Source: Cycas panzhihuaensis | Taxonomy: Eukaryota > Cycadophyta | Assembly (NCBI GenBank): GCA_023213395.1 | Contig: CM041465.1 | Coordinates: 244,349,741 to 244,413,740 of the forward strand | Length of the DNA stretch: 64,000 nucleotides | Direction: 5' to 3' | Shown here: in pieces, positions 12,801 to 24,357 of the stretch | How the letters are laid out: each line of letters begins with the position of its first letter | Position numbering within the stretch: position 1 is the first letter of the stretch | Notes under the pieces: generated by a model | Database searches by the model: none | Told to the model about the DNA's origin: nothing | Seen by the model: the letters and a program-made list of their open reading frames with translations, nothing else | Made by a program: the position numbers and the translations under genes

Positions 12801-13782
12801 GTGGTAAAAGTAGAGTCATCATCAACATAGTTGGCTTCAGAGGATGGCGAGCCAGTTAGGCGAAAAAGTTTGCTATCAAGAATTATGTTTATAACCACAG
12901 CATTTGAATGAGGGTGAATGACATAGAGAGTTTGATTATTTGTAGTTACACTCAGATCAAATCCATGAGGGATAAGGGTGGATAGGGAGAGCAGGTTCTA
13001 CTTCAGAGTAGGAATATATAAAACATCAACAAGTGTAAAATCTGGAAGGCCTGGGAGTTTCAAGAAAATAGTTCCAAGTCCTTTAACTGGCTGAGATGAT
13101 TTTTTAGCTATGTGTACAACACCACAAACTTCAGAGTCAAAATCTTGAAAGAACTTGAGATGAAAAGTGATGTGTTGTGTTGCTTTAGTATCCATGATCC
13201 ATGATGAAGTATTTGAGTTGGCACTATTTGCAACTCTAAGTGGTGAAGGCAAAAGTAAATAAGCATAGCCATAATGAGCCTTAATATACTTAGTAGATCT
13301 ATCAATAATATTTGATGAAGTGGTCCCAATTCTTTGAAGGTGTGCATGAGAAAATTGTATTCCACCAAAAGCATCTTTAAAAGAAGTATTATCAACATTA
13401 TATATATCGTGGCACTGTTGATAACTTAGTAGTTTATTGGTAGCAGTTTTATAATTTTTGGCATAATGTCCTTTTCTATTGCACCTTTGGCATATAATTA
13501 TTTGATTTCCAGTCCCATAAGAAGTATTAGGCTAGTTGGATTATCTTTGATTACTGGATCTAGGTCTAGGTTCATTATTTTGGACTTAGCCTTAAGACTA
13601 TTTTTATTGGAGTTGAGGAGCCCGTTGACCAACAGGATGTAGTCCTTGTTGTTTACCTCTTCCTCTTCCATGGGAATTACCACCTCTGTGAGAGCATTGA
13701 CCTTGATTTTTGGTATAACAAAGATCTTCTTCCACTTCAAAAGTGGCATTAACTAGATCTAATATAGTGGAAAAGTTGGTAT
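9883..13782 (-). pseudogene. CopB pol: protease, integrase, RT, RNase H
   Basis: Minus-strand copia polyprotein, frame broken by stops and shifts. In protein order: Gly/Arg-rich Gag tail near 13620-13700 (HRGGNSHGRGRGK); zinc knuckle near 13450-13500 (CQRCNRKGHYAKNY, last Cys replaced by Tyr); protease near 13180-13215 (WIMDTKATQHI, the D-S-G-A motif degraded to D-T-K-A); HHCC and integrase core about 12780-12035, including FGKRP-type C-terminal context; linker 11798-11592; RT N-terminus 11504-11250 (EAIKHVAWRNAMNEEY, LPLGRK); catalytic FVDDIL near 10790; SLIYTTNKRPDI near 10480; RNase H to the stop at 9883-9885. The N-terminal gag lies beyond CopC at 21414-22028. Confidence 0.85.
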
Positions 13783-13787
13783 CAAAG

Positions 13788-14099
13788 TAAAGGAATGATG
13801 GATCTAGAAGATAAATCACTCATATGCACACAATGGTAATGGAGGATGGAAAAGAAGATGAAATAAGATATGAAAGTAAGCTTAGAGGTGAGAATGAATA
13901 ATGACTCCCTCCTTGAGATTTTGCCTTTTATTATTGAGGGTGAGCATCAGGGTTAAGATTTTCCTACCTAATGACATGAACCCAAAATTATATCTAAATA
14001 TACATAAAGTACATTTTATTAAGAGACTAATGCTAACAATATATCCTAAGGTCACATTATTAATCTATACAAATGACCTTGATATATTAACCTCTTTTA
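13788..14099 (-). repeat. CopC 3' LTR (family 1)
   Basis: 312 bp. Left end TAAAGGAATGATGG (TG mutated to TA), right end CCTCTTTTA (CA mutated to TA). The following ATCCCCCCTTAA (14100-14111) is the polypurine-tract complement. Both altered termini are single transitions. Confidence 0.9.
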
Positions 14100-14581
14100 A
14101 TCCCCCCTTAATGGTGGAAGGTCATTTTGAGAAAATCTATTCTATGAGGTCTTTATTTGAGCCCTATTATAACATGGAAATTCTAAATGACACTTTTGTT
14201 AGAAAACCCTCATGGGGAATAAAAACCCATAAACTTTCTAAGATCTATAGACCATTTTATAAATCAAAATGGCTAAGGTAGCTCTTTGATGTAGCCCGAT
14301 AGCCAAGCAACTTAAATGTGCAACTTAATCTACTAAGTCTCCATATACCGTTTAGTCATCCCTTATGCTCTTTTTGGGTTTTCATAGGTTCTGATTTTCC
14401 AAAACTAGTATAACCCTTATCCTTATGTGCCCACATGGGGTTTTCACAAAGAGGATAGAGTAGAGACTTACTCTTATTTTTCCACACCCACAAGGGTTTT
14501 CATGAAGAGAATAGAGTATGATGATCTTATTGGCATCTTCTTTGATTAGTTGAAGATGGAGGCCCTAATGCTAAGCTGCCT

Positions 14582-17500
14582 TTAGAACTGTTCAAACTTC
14601 ACCTTTTGCAATGGTTTGGTGAAGATATCAGCCACTTGATCTGTTGTAGGATAGTATTCCAGTTGAATTGTACCATCATGAACGAGTTCTCTAATCCTAT
14701 GGACTTTCGTACTTATGTATTTGGTATGATCATGAAATATAGGATTTTTTGCCATGCAGATTACTGATTCATTATCCATATGAAGACTCATAGGACTTGC
14801 CTGGGTGATATTTAATGTTTCTAATAATTTTCTCAGCCATATCACCTCTTTACTAGTCTTAGAAGCAGTAATGTATCCAACTTCGACAGTTGAATCCGTA
14901 ATTATCTTCTGTCGTCTGGATCTCCATGATATTGGTGTTATTCCAAGAAATGTTATATACCCATACGTAGATCTTCCTGTATCTTTATCTCCTGCAAAGT
15001 CTCAGTCTATGTATGTAGAAAGCTTGAAGTTTGAATTAGGTTTATATAAAAGACCATATTTGCTGGTCATCTTAAGGTGTCTTAACACTCGCACTACTGC
15101 CTACTAATGATTCTGCTTAGGATTTATCATGTAACGAGCAAGAATGTCGATAGAGTGTGCAATATCTAGCCTTATATTAGTAGTGTAGATGAGACTACCT
15201 ACAAGATTCCTATAGAGTATTACGTCTACCTCCCTAGTGTCACCTTTAGTTGAGAGTTTGGTATTATGGTCCATAGGTAATATCACTAGTCGAGCATCTT
15301 CTAACTGAAACTTGGTTAGAAGATCATTGATGTATTTTTCTTCAGACAGGAAAATTTTTCCATTATTTTATGTTACTTCAATTCCCAAGTAATATTTTAT
15401 CAAACTAGGGTCAGATAATTTGAATGTTTTGCTAATATCCTTTTTCAGTTGGCTTATTGCATGTTCATTATTACTCGTTGCTAACATATCATCCATAAAG
15501 ATTATGAGATAAGTGACTTTATCCTTATGGCACTTGATGAATAATGTTGTATCAATATCTTGGTAGTTACAAACCTCGTATCTAAGTTACCTCATTCTTT
15601 CAAACAACTTGGCAAACCAAGCACAAGAGGTTTGTTTAAGGCTATACAAGGACTTTCTGAGCTTGCAAACCTTATGATCTTGACCTTTGATCTCATATCC
15701 TTCTTGTTGAGCCATGTAAATTTCTTCTTCAAGATCTCCCTTGAGAAATGTAGTCTTAATATCAAGTTGGTGGGTTTTTCAACCCTGTTGAGTAGCTAAG
15801 GCCATAAGAGTTCTAATTGTAGGCCACTTGGTTGTAGGTGTGAAGACTTCAATGTAGTCGATGCCTTCCCTTTGTGTAAATCCTTTAGCTACCAGCCTTG
15901 CCTTGGGATTTTCAAGGGTATCATTTGATCTATATTTATTTTTTAATACCCATTTATTTTGAACTATCTTTCTGCCAAGTGGTAGATCAACGAGCTCCCA
16001 TGTACCATTCTTGATAAGAGATTGGTACTCTTCGTTCATGGTATTTCTCCAAGCTGTATGCTTTACAGCTTCTTGGTACGTTAAGGGCACTTCATTAAGA
16101 GTAAGGTGCAATTCTATTAGTTCAATCTTAGTATATAATAATTCCTGTATCCTTGCTCTATGGGCACTTCGAGTGCCAGTTTTACCCATCTCATATGGTT
16201 GTATGTCCTTATTGAGCTGGCGGGCTTCTCGAGATCCTCGAGTTGGGAATGATGTCTTCATTTCCCTAACTTCTTAGTTCTCATCATGTTCATTAAAATG
16301 ATTATTCTGTGAAGAGGATGTTGATGTGCCTGAGGAAGATGGTCCTTCTACCACTGTTTTTCCTTTGTCAACTGAAGGTGGAGAGGATGGTTCTTCTATA
16401 ATGGCTTTGCCTTTATCAACTTTACTATCTTCAAAAGATGGTGCTGGATGTGCACTCATCAGTTTAGAGTCATAATTTGTATCCTCAAAGGCTCTATTGT
16501 GAGCTTCCAACATTTGGAGTAATTTATGTCTTCCCCCCCCCCCCTGCCACCCCCCCCCCCCCTTTAAAATTTTAGAATATGAACATCATACTTAATAACA
16601 TTATTATAGTGGTGTGAGGGTACTTTGGAGTCTAGTTTAAGTAACTGATCCTCTGTCTCTGCAAAAATGACATCTCTGGTAACAATGATTTTTCATTATG
16701 AAAGTATGAAGACCTTATACCTTATCTTATCCATAGGGTATCCAACAAAGATGCCTTTAAGTGCCCTTGGCTAGAGTTTATTTTAATCTGCATCCAGAAT
16801 ATGGGCATAGATGTAGAGCCAAAAATTTTAAAGTAGTGAATAATGGGGGCTTGTCCTGACCACTTTTTTTTAAGTGATTATACTTTCTTTGATGGGCTAA
16901 CAACACTGATATAATAAACAGTTATCTAGATTACTTCAGTCCATAGATAGGTAGGTATATTTTTGTATATTAACATAGCATGAGCCATGTTCATAATTGT
17001 CATGTTCATGCACTTGGCAACTCTATTTTGCTATAGGGTACTTGCTACTATTGTTTGATGCTTGATACCATTATCTCGAAGGTAGCTTTCAAACTTATGT
17101 GAGGTATATTTTCTACCATTATTAGTTCGAAGACATTTGAGTTAATAACCTAACTCTTTTTTAGTGAGGGATTTGAATTCTTTAAATATATGGAATGCTT
17201 TATCTTTCTTATGTAGAAAAGCTACCCATATTTTTCTAGTGAAATCATCAATGAAAGAGATGTAATATACTTTGCCCTTCAGTGAAGGAATGGGCATTGG
17301 CCCACATAAATTAGAGTATACCAATTGTAATGGATGGCTTGATTTCTACTAACTTTTGGGAAAGAGTTGTCGATGAGATTTGGCAATGATACAAGCTTCA
17401 CATTTAAAGGGCTTAGATTAAAACTTTGGAAGGTTTGGAAGAGTGTTAGAAAGATCTCTAAATCTATCAATGTGAACATGGCCCATGCAAACATGCCAAA

Positions 17501-19151
17501 GAACTTCTGGTGACAACATTGGATGGGTCAAGATGGAATTAAATGAAAATTCTTCATCAGAACAAGGGCTTTGGGCACAATGGGCTTTAGAAGATAGAGA
17601 GTCATTCAATTAAAAGAGTTTATCACAGAGATGTCCAATCAAAACCACTTGATTAGTTGGAGGGTGAATGACATAGAGAGTCTAGTCATTTGCAGTTATA
17701 CTCAGATCAAATCCATGAGAGACAAGTGTGGATAAGGAGAGTAGGTTTTATTTGAAATTGGGTATGTATAAGACATCAAACAATGTAAAATCTTCTAAGC
17801 CTAGGAGTTTAAGGTGAATGTTGCCAATTCCTTGAACAGGTTGTTGTGATTTATCAGCCATGTAAATAACTCCTTAAATATTTGAGTTAAATGTTTGATA
17901 TAGACTACAATTACACATCATATGTTGAGTTGCTCCTATGTCCATGATCCACTGTCCATCGATTGAAGCCACACTATTGGCAATTCCAATAGGAATTGGC
18001 ATTGGTGAAGGGAATTCACAAGTGATATATCCACACTGAACTTCAAAGTATCTCTTTGGTTGGTCAATGGTATTTGATACTGAAGATCCCTCAATTCTTT
18101 AAATGTGTGCTTATACAAAGCTTGCACCATTAAAGGACTCTTTACAAGTTTCTTCAACATTGTGAGCTCCATGTTTTGGTTGAAACTTGGCCAACTTATA
18201 AGTGGCAGTTTTATAATTTTTTGCTAAGTGTCCTTTACAGTTACACCGATCACACATAATAGTTTGATTACCAGTCCATGAAGAGGTACTAGTTTGGCCT
18301 AACTGTCTTGCTCTTTGTTGAGGTGACTCTTGGCCTTGAGATAATCGAGGTTGTAATTGAGGGTTTGATTGACTTTGTGGATGATTTTCCTTATTTCTTC
18401 CTCTTCCTCTTGCTTAGTTATTTCCTCTACCATAAGAGGGACCTTGATTTTTTATGTAGTAAACTTCTTCTTCTCCCTCAAAGGTTACATCTGGAAGATA
18501 GTCAGAGGCTACAAAGTTTGTATTAAAGGTCTTATTAAATTCTATGAACTTCTCGACAAGTGCTTCAAAGTTGAGTGTCTTTAATGTTCCACTAGATTAA
18601 AGACTTCCAAGCAAGTTTTTATAATCAGGTACATGTAAACATGACTAGATCAAAAATGCCCAAGTGATATATTAGGTCTTAAAGTCTTTGTCAATTTCCT
18701 ATTTGATTACTTGAAGGAGATTTATTGTCTCATGAGCTTATCCTTTCTGCATTTTTAATTTATTTATTTTTAAAATAAGATCTAGAAATTCTAAATCTAA
18801 CTTTGTATCAAAGTTCTTTTTGAGAACTTCTAGGACCTTCCAAGTTGTATCATGTTGCTCTTCATTTATCAAGTTGTGCAAGGAGTGATCAATGACCAAC
18901 AAAATTCCTGCATGAATCTTTTCATCATCTATCTCCCATTGTAGTTTAGTTGCAGCATATGTAGGAGTTGTTGGGGTGGATCCACCGGAAACAATTGTTG
19001 TAGCTATTACTAGTATGCTATGTGTAGGCTACAAGTGGGCTCTCCAAAAACCTTCATACTTTGCATCATTTTTAATTCCAGTGTACCATAGATCCCAAAT
19101 TTCTTTACCTTTCAATATATAGTTAATATTTTTCTTGAATTGAGATAACAT
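14582..19151 (-). pseudogene. CopC gag-pol polyprotein
   Basis: Copia polyprotein read from ATG at 19151-19149 (MLSQFKKNINYILKGKEIWD) to TAA at 14584-14582. Order: gag 19151-18450; Gly/Arg/Gln-rich tail 18450-18300; zinc knuckle about 18215-18260 (CDRCNCKGHLAKNY, last Cys is Tyr); protease WIMDIGATQHM about 17935-17975 (D-I-G-A for D-S-G-A); HHCC about 17460-17520 (LWHVCMGHVHIDRF); integrase core 17324-16900 with FIDDFTRK, but the second catalytic Asp reads LRTNNGRKY and the Glu region reads QNRVAKCMN; linker 16513-16274; RT 16261-15400 (FMDDML near 15490); RNase H to 14585 (HMDNES, ADIFTKPL). Stops and integrase changes fit G-to-A/C-to-T decay. Confidence 0.9.
16533..16562. repeat. Double poly-C tract in CopC pol
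   Basis: 12 C (16533-16544), then TGCCA, then 13 C (16550-16562). The same place in CopB (11821) is only 'ctccccctcta', and in inverted CopA (30412) 'gtggggggaca', so the tract has expanded in CopC. It lies in the integrase-RT linker. Confidence 0.9.
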
Positions 19152-21096
19152 AGTGATGATAAAGAAGTAGAAGAGATGATAGAAGTATATGTCACTAACA
19201 TGTGTGGCTAGTACACCTGGCGTAGTAGGGATGTAGAAATGATTGTTATGATGAGAAGCAAGTAATGATTAAGTATTTTTTAATAATTATAAAAAAATAA
19301 ATATAAATAATGATGTAAGAATAAGGCTTAATATAGAGCTGGCAAAGAGTAGTGATGTGTCATGTCACTAACCTCTCACTTATGTCCAAATGTAGGTGAG
19401 GTTTTGATGCCTAAGGCTTCTAGTATATGATTAGGGCCTTCACTCACGATATCCACACCTACGTTTGGTGATGAAATCTAAGTCACAGTGGAGCCCAGGT
19501 ACTCCCAGTCCTCACCTAGTTCACCAATGGGTAGTTATATACCTCCTCCAAAGAGTCAAACAGTACTGCATATCCCACAGCTATGATGGATATTAGACTG
19601 AGCCAATTTTAATCTTGCATTAAGGTTTTTAGTTTTTCTAGGTCGTTATCAAGATTATCCCTGATTGGAGTCCGTAGGTATGGCTAAACTATCCCCCTAC
19701 CACTATTTCAGTTAAGACTAGACCTAATATGAAACTCACATCTCCCTTAGAGCCTAGACTTCGACTAACCTTAGTCTATTTCAACCAAGGTGAGTGTGCG
19801 TACAAGTCAAGAACTGGTGGTATAGATCATACGGATGAGATTCCTTTTAGGAATAGTGTAAGATATTTTCGTATAACTAAAAACTGAAATGGAAAGTTGT
19901 CAAATGAGCTTGCTTACTTTTCGTGCTTACCTTGTTGTTGTTTCTACTTTTTTTATGCTTTATGCTATGTGCACTAATAGAAAAAGCATGCTAGATTTAG
20001 CAGGGGAACCAGATATTACTTCTGATCCAAGGTTTCTGTTGCTTTAGTACAATATTTCCAAATATAATTTTAGAAGTTTTGATACAAAATCCATAATGGG
20101 ATAAAAAGTGGATCAACTTGCCACTGAAATGTTGATTTTTCTAAATCTATATGCATGCTTTTCTGTCCTATTTTGTGATTTTTTCATAAAATTTACAAAT
20201 AATAATAAATAGGCATAATTTTTTAAAAATTATAAATATGAAGGCCTAAATGATGAAATCTAAATTTATGACAGAAGGAAAAAGTGCTCAAAATATCATT
20301 TCTAATAGGGTTCTGAAGTCATATTTCTGAAAAGGCACAAAAAAAAAATTCCTTGAAAAAGCACCAAAGCAAAATCCTTCCAGATCAACTGTCTCATAAT
20401 CTAAACTTCAATATGTTAAAAGTTACATTTTGACATGTACAATAACTTTCCCTTCTGCACCATCTATAAAAACTGCCAAAACATTATCCAAAATCCCCTT
20501 GTAATGTCCTTTGTGGGGTTGAGTAGGCAAAATTAGCAACCATAAGAAAACTACATAGATCTCACTAACCAATGGATGAAATTTAATGAGATTTATCTTA
20601 AATTAATCCTAATACATAAATCTACTAGATCCCTTAATAAAAAATTTAGATTTTTAGCTTATAATTAAAGGATTTCATTGGGAAAAGTGCTTTAAATTAC
20701 TTATCTACAAATTTTGCCCTTTTATCATAGCCAAAAATCACTGTTGTAGGTTGAATCTGAAGTTTCTCCAAAAGAAAAAAATGATTCTCTAGTCAAGGTG
20801 ACCTTGTATGCTAAGTTTTATCAAAATATGAGATGTTCAAATTTTTTATGAATTTTTAGACCTTTAATGCTTCCAGGACTGTTCTGGTAGTTGAATGACT
20901 TCAAAAACCTGTATTCTTCACCTATGAATGTTTTCACACATAAATAAAGTAATAATATATAAAATACTATAATTTTAAGCTCTCAAGATATTGAAAAATA
21001 ATGAATGCACTCTTAATACTTCACATTGAAGGTGAAGGAGAGGCAAAAATGACTCCATGCAAGTGGGATGGAATAAATAGATCCTCTAATACTACA
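19152..21096 (-). other. CopC long leader and primer-binding site
   Basis: About 1.9 kb lies between the gag start and the 5' LTR, much longer than in typical copia elements. A block at about 19380-19830 is shared with CopB (22480-22920) and CopA (33100-33530). The PBS next to the LTR (minus strand TAGTATTAGAGG, about 21096-21082) is a decayed form of TGGTATCAGAGC, complementary to initiator tRNA-Met. The remaining leader is AT-rich. No clear protein is encoded on the element strand. Confidence 0.75.
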
Positions 21097-21408
21097 TGAA
21101 GGAAGGATAGATCTAGGAGATAAATCACTCACATGCACATAATGGCAGTGGAGAATGAAAAAGAAGATGAAATAAGATATGAGAGCAAGCTTGGAGGTCA
21201 AAATGAATAATGACTCCCTTCTTGAGATTTTACCTTTTATTATTGAGGGTGAACATTAGGATTAGGATTTTCTCGCCTAATGACATGATCCCAAAATTAC
21301 ATCTAAATGCACATAAAGTGCATTTTATTAAGAGACTAATGCTAATAATATATCCTAAGGTCACATAATTAATTTACACAAATGACCTTAATACATTAAC
21401 CTCTTTTA
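21097..21408 (-). repeat. CopC 5' LTR (family 1)
   Basis: 312 bp, from TGAAGGAAGGATAG to CCTCTTTTA on the plus strand, followed by the CAAAG target duplication and then CopB gag. The primer-binding site is at its left side, so this is the 5' LTR of a minus-strand element. Confidence 0.92.
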
Positions 21409-21413
21409 CAAAG

Positions 21414-22028
21414 GTCTTATCAAATTCAATAAACTTATCAGTAAGAGCCTCAAATTTTAGGGTCTTCAAAGTGCCACTAGAATGAAGACTTCCTAGTAGA
21501 TTTTTATAATATAAGATATGGAGACATGACCGAATCAAGAAATCCTATGTAATGCATTAAGTTTTAAAATCTTTATCAATAGCTTACTTGATTGGACGAA
21601 GGAGATTGATTGTTTCACTTATGTGTCCTTTCTACATTTTTAATTTGTTCATCTTTAGCACTAAGTGAACAAATTCTAAGTTTGATTTAGTGTCAAAGTT
21701 CTTCTTAAGAACTTTCCATGTTATATCATGTATAGCTTCATTAATGAGATTGTGCAGGGAATAATCAGTAATAAGTAGTATCCGTGCACAGATTTTATCA
21801 TCATCAAGTTCCCATTGGCATTTAGCTGCAGCTTTAGTGGGAGTAGTTAAAGCACCTCCTCCAGAAGTAGCTGAGGTAGTTGTAACTACAACAGATGGTG
21901 TAGGTTATAAGTGATCTTTCCATAGACCTTCATACTTTGTAGCATTTCTAACACCAGTGAACCACATATCCCAATTTTCTTTCCCTTATAGAATGCAGTT
22001 CACATTTTGATTGAACTGTGAAGACATG
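21414..22028 (-). pseudogene. CopB gag N-terminal part
   Basis: Minus-strand ATG at 22028-22026 starts MSSQFNQNVNCIL, a stop, then GKENWDMWFTGVRNATKYEG, the usual copia Gag entry (an aromatic 'NW..W' block). Gag forms the particle that packages element RNA. The frame runs to 21414 and continues across the CopC insertion at 13782. At least one early stop (TAA after position 13) is present, so it cannot be translated through. Homologous to CopC gag (19151-18450) and CopA gag (32815-32052). Confidence 0.8.
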
Positions 22029-23217
22029 GTGTCTTTTGAGAATGGAAGAAATGAATAAGGAACTATAAAAGTGATGAAAATAAATGATCAATCACTATTT
22101 ACAAATGGAGGATGCAATGAAGTAGTGTAGCAGAAGGAAGAAGAAGTGAGAATGGTTTCTCAAAGATGAAGGGAGCAACTTAGAAAAAAGTCACTAACAC
22201 TTATGACAAATATTAACCTGACGTAGTAGGAATATGAGAAGTACTATAATGAAAATTGGCCACTAACACTTATGGAAAATATTAACCTGATGTAATAGGA
22301 ATATGAGAAGCACTATAATTATGATTACACTATGGATCACTTTTTATAAATAAGTAAGTGATCAATATACAAGATTGTAGGCCAATGTAGAAGCTGACAT
22401 CATTAGGTGTACACAACTTAAAACTCAAATGTAGGATGCGTAATCAACCCAATAACCTCTAACTTATATCTAACATGTAGTTGAGGTTGTTGAAGGGATG
22501 CCTAGGCTTCTAGTAGAATTAAGTTGGCCTTCACCCGCGATATCCACAATTATGCTTGGTGATGAAATCCAAGTCACAACGGAGTCCAGGTACTTTCAAT
22601 CCTCACCCAGTTCACCAATGAGCAGCTATATACCTCCTCTAAAGAGTGGTACATGTGTACCCATGGCTATGATAGATATTAAATCGGGTATATTTTAATC
22701 TTATATTAAAGTTTCAATTTTCCCAATTGGTTATCAGGATGATTCCTGATTAAGGTATGATGGTATGGCTAACTGAACCTCACCAATATTCCAGTTTAGT
22801 CTAGTCCCAACTTGAAACCCACACCTCCTTTATGGCACAACATTCCACCAACTAAGGTATCTCAAGCTTGGTGAGTGTGTGAACAGGCACAAGATGGCAG
22901 AAAATAGTGTGCGTGATGTGTTCCTTTTAGGAAGAGTGAAAAGATTATCAAATTGCATCAAACATACATTTAACTGAAAATAAAATGCTTGCTTGAAGTG
23001 TCTTTAGAGTGCTTGCTTTAAGTGATTTTAGAGTGATAAAATACAATGCTAATAAGTAAGTGAGGACACTAGATATTGCTCTGATCTAGGTGTTTTTTTT
23101 TCTCACTTTTACAATGGGCTTTTAAGCCTTATAAAAAGAAGGAAGAAAAATTCTTCACTTTTTTTTTTAATACAAAAAAAATAGTCTTCACTAAATCAAC
23201 AATAACTTTCTCCCATG
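22029..23217 (-). other. CopB leader, inner part
   Basis: Untranslated leader of CopB, homologous to the CopC leader. 22480-22920 is the conserved block. On the opposite (plus) strand this block holds a short open frame (22498-22698) that is partly preserved in CopC. 22190-22320 holds an imperfect tandem copy of a 'cactaacacttatg' segment. NaD is inserted after CCATG (23213-23217). The outer part of the leader now lies inverted at 30920-31698. Confidence 0.7.
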
Positions 23218-23624
23218 TGAAGAAATAATAAACTAGCAGGAGAACAGGTCAGAACATATATCCAATAACCATTAACCAGTATTGCATAAACACATCAATG
23301 TATCACAATCACAATAGCATAAAGAACATGAAAGCCTTGTTGTTCAATCCATTGTAGCAGAAATGAGCATTACAAATCTCCTCAAAGAAGGCGGTGTCTA
23401 AAGACACCAAGGTTGTACACCCCTTAATATTTATAGTTTAGGGGAGGAGGGAAACTCCTCAACCCCTGAATTCAAATTAATAATAAAATAATACAACTTA
23501 ACTCAAATGAAACTAACTCAACTTACCTTAACTTACCTTGACATGTTAAGCATCACATGTCTAAATTGAGGTACACAATCTTGGTAGGTAAGAGGGAGTT
23601 GAGTGATGACATTACACTCCAACA
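23218..23624 (-). repeat. NaD 3' LTR (family 3)
   Basis: 407 bp, TGAAGAAATAATAAAC to ACTCCAACA, followed by TTCTCCCCCTTAAT (23625-23638), the complement of the polypurine tract. Same length as the copy at 27890-28296. A short frame crosses from the internal region into this LTR (minus strand, 23748-23533). Confidence 0.92.
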
Positions 23625-23829
23625 TTCTCCCCCTTAATGTTAGCACGAACACTTGTATCTTTTCCTTGAACTTGTGGAATTGGTACTTGAAAAAAACTTT
23701 GAAATCCTGATCTTGATCTTTATCAACTCTTCTTACCCTTATAGTCACATATATCTCTTTATTGTAGAATGATGTAGGAAGACTATAGGTAGATGAAACT
23801 TAATGCAAATGTAGATGAATATCTGTAAT

Positions 23830-24357
23830 TTAGACTTTGTCAACTGGAATATTAGAAAGGCTTTGAACTTGAACTTTTGTAATCTTTATGCTTTGAACAG
23901 TTGTCATATCATCAGGTTCATTCTTCGTTATGTCATAAGATTCGTCTTCATGCTCCCCCTCAAATGGAGGATCAAATCCTTGTGCAACAAGGTGGTCCTG
24001 CATTTGATCTGAATCTAGATGGTTGTTGTCGTCATGATCTATCCTGCTCATTACTCCTCTCACATGTTCATCAAAAGTTTCATCAAATACACTGGGGGAA
24101 TCTCCCCCATAAATGGAAATCAATAAATCCCAAACAGACTTAGATGTTGTTAGTTCAGAAACTAGTAAAAAAACATCATCAGTCATAGTGCAAAATAATA
24201 AACCTAAAACTTCATTATCTTTTCTAAAATTTTCTTTAATGCTAAGGTCACATTCATGTTGTAAATACTTTAAAAGATCATGTTCAATAACGTAAGTTTG
24301 CATGGTGTCATACCATAGTGAAAAGTTATGGCCATCAAAAATAGGGAATTGTGCCAT
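23830..24357 (-). CDS. Gag-like protein of NaD
   Basis: An uninterrupted 175-codon frame, one of the few sizeable ones in the window. It begins MAQFPIFDGHNFSLWYDTMQ, the copia Gag/UBN2-type entry (F.G.N...W...M), followed by KYLQHECD, IKENFRKDNEVL, LLFCTMTDDVF and TSKSVWDLLISIYGGD, the usual 'S...W..L...Y' block. The C-terminal third is acidic (DHDDNNHLDSDQMQ, EGEHEDESYD) and there is no zinc knuckle. By family it would build the particle or bind RNA; function here is inferred. A second frame downstream (23800-23533) contains RRVDKDQDQDFKVFFKYQF and is shared with the partial copy at 28205-28480; it is not recognised. A decayed homologue lies in NaF (39940-39107). Confidence 0.65.
   Translation of the reverse strand: MAQFPIFDGHNFSLWYDTMQTYVIEHDLLKYLQHECDLSIKENFRKDNEVLGLLFCTMTDDVFLLVSELTTSKSVWDLLISIYGGDSPSVFDETFDEHVRGVMSRIDHDDNNHLDSDQMQDHLVAQGFDPPFEGEHEDESYDITKNEPDDMTTVQSIKITKVQVQSLSNIPVDKV

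Larger units (their letters stand above)
13788..21408 (-). mobile_element. CopC, full-length minus-strand Ty1/copia
   Basis: 7621 bp with two 312-bp family-1 LTRs and the exact target duplication CAAAG (13783-13787, 21409-21413). Removing it rejoins the CopB gag across GTATCAAAGGTCTTATC, matching the equivalent stretch of CopC's own gag (about 18520). Minus-strand order: 5' LTR (21408-21097), degenerate PBS (about 21096-21082), 1.9-kb leader, gag, zinc knuckle, protease, integrase, RT, RNase H, polypurine tract (rc of 14100-14111), 3' LTR. It is the least interrupted copia copy in the window and the reference for CopA and CopB, but stops and mutated catalytic residues make it inactive. Confidence 0.95.
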
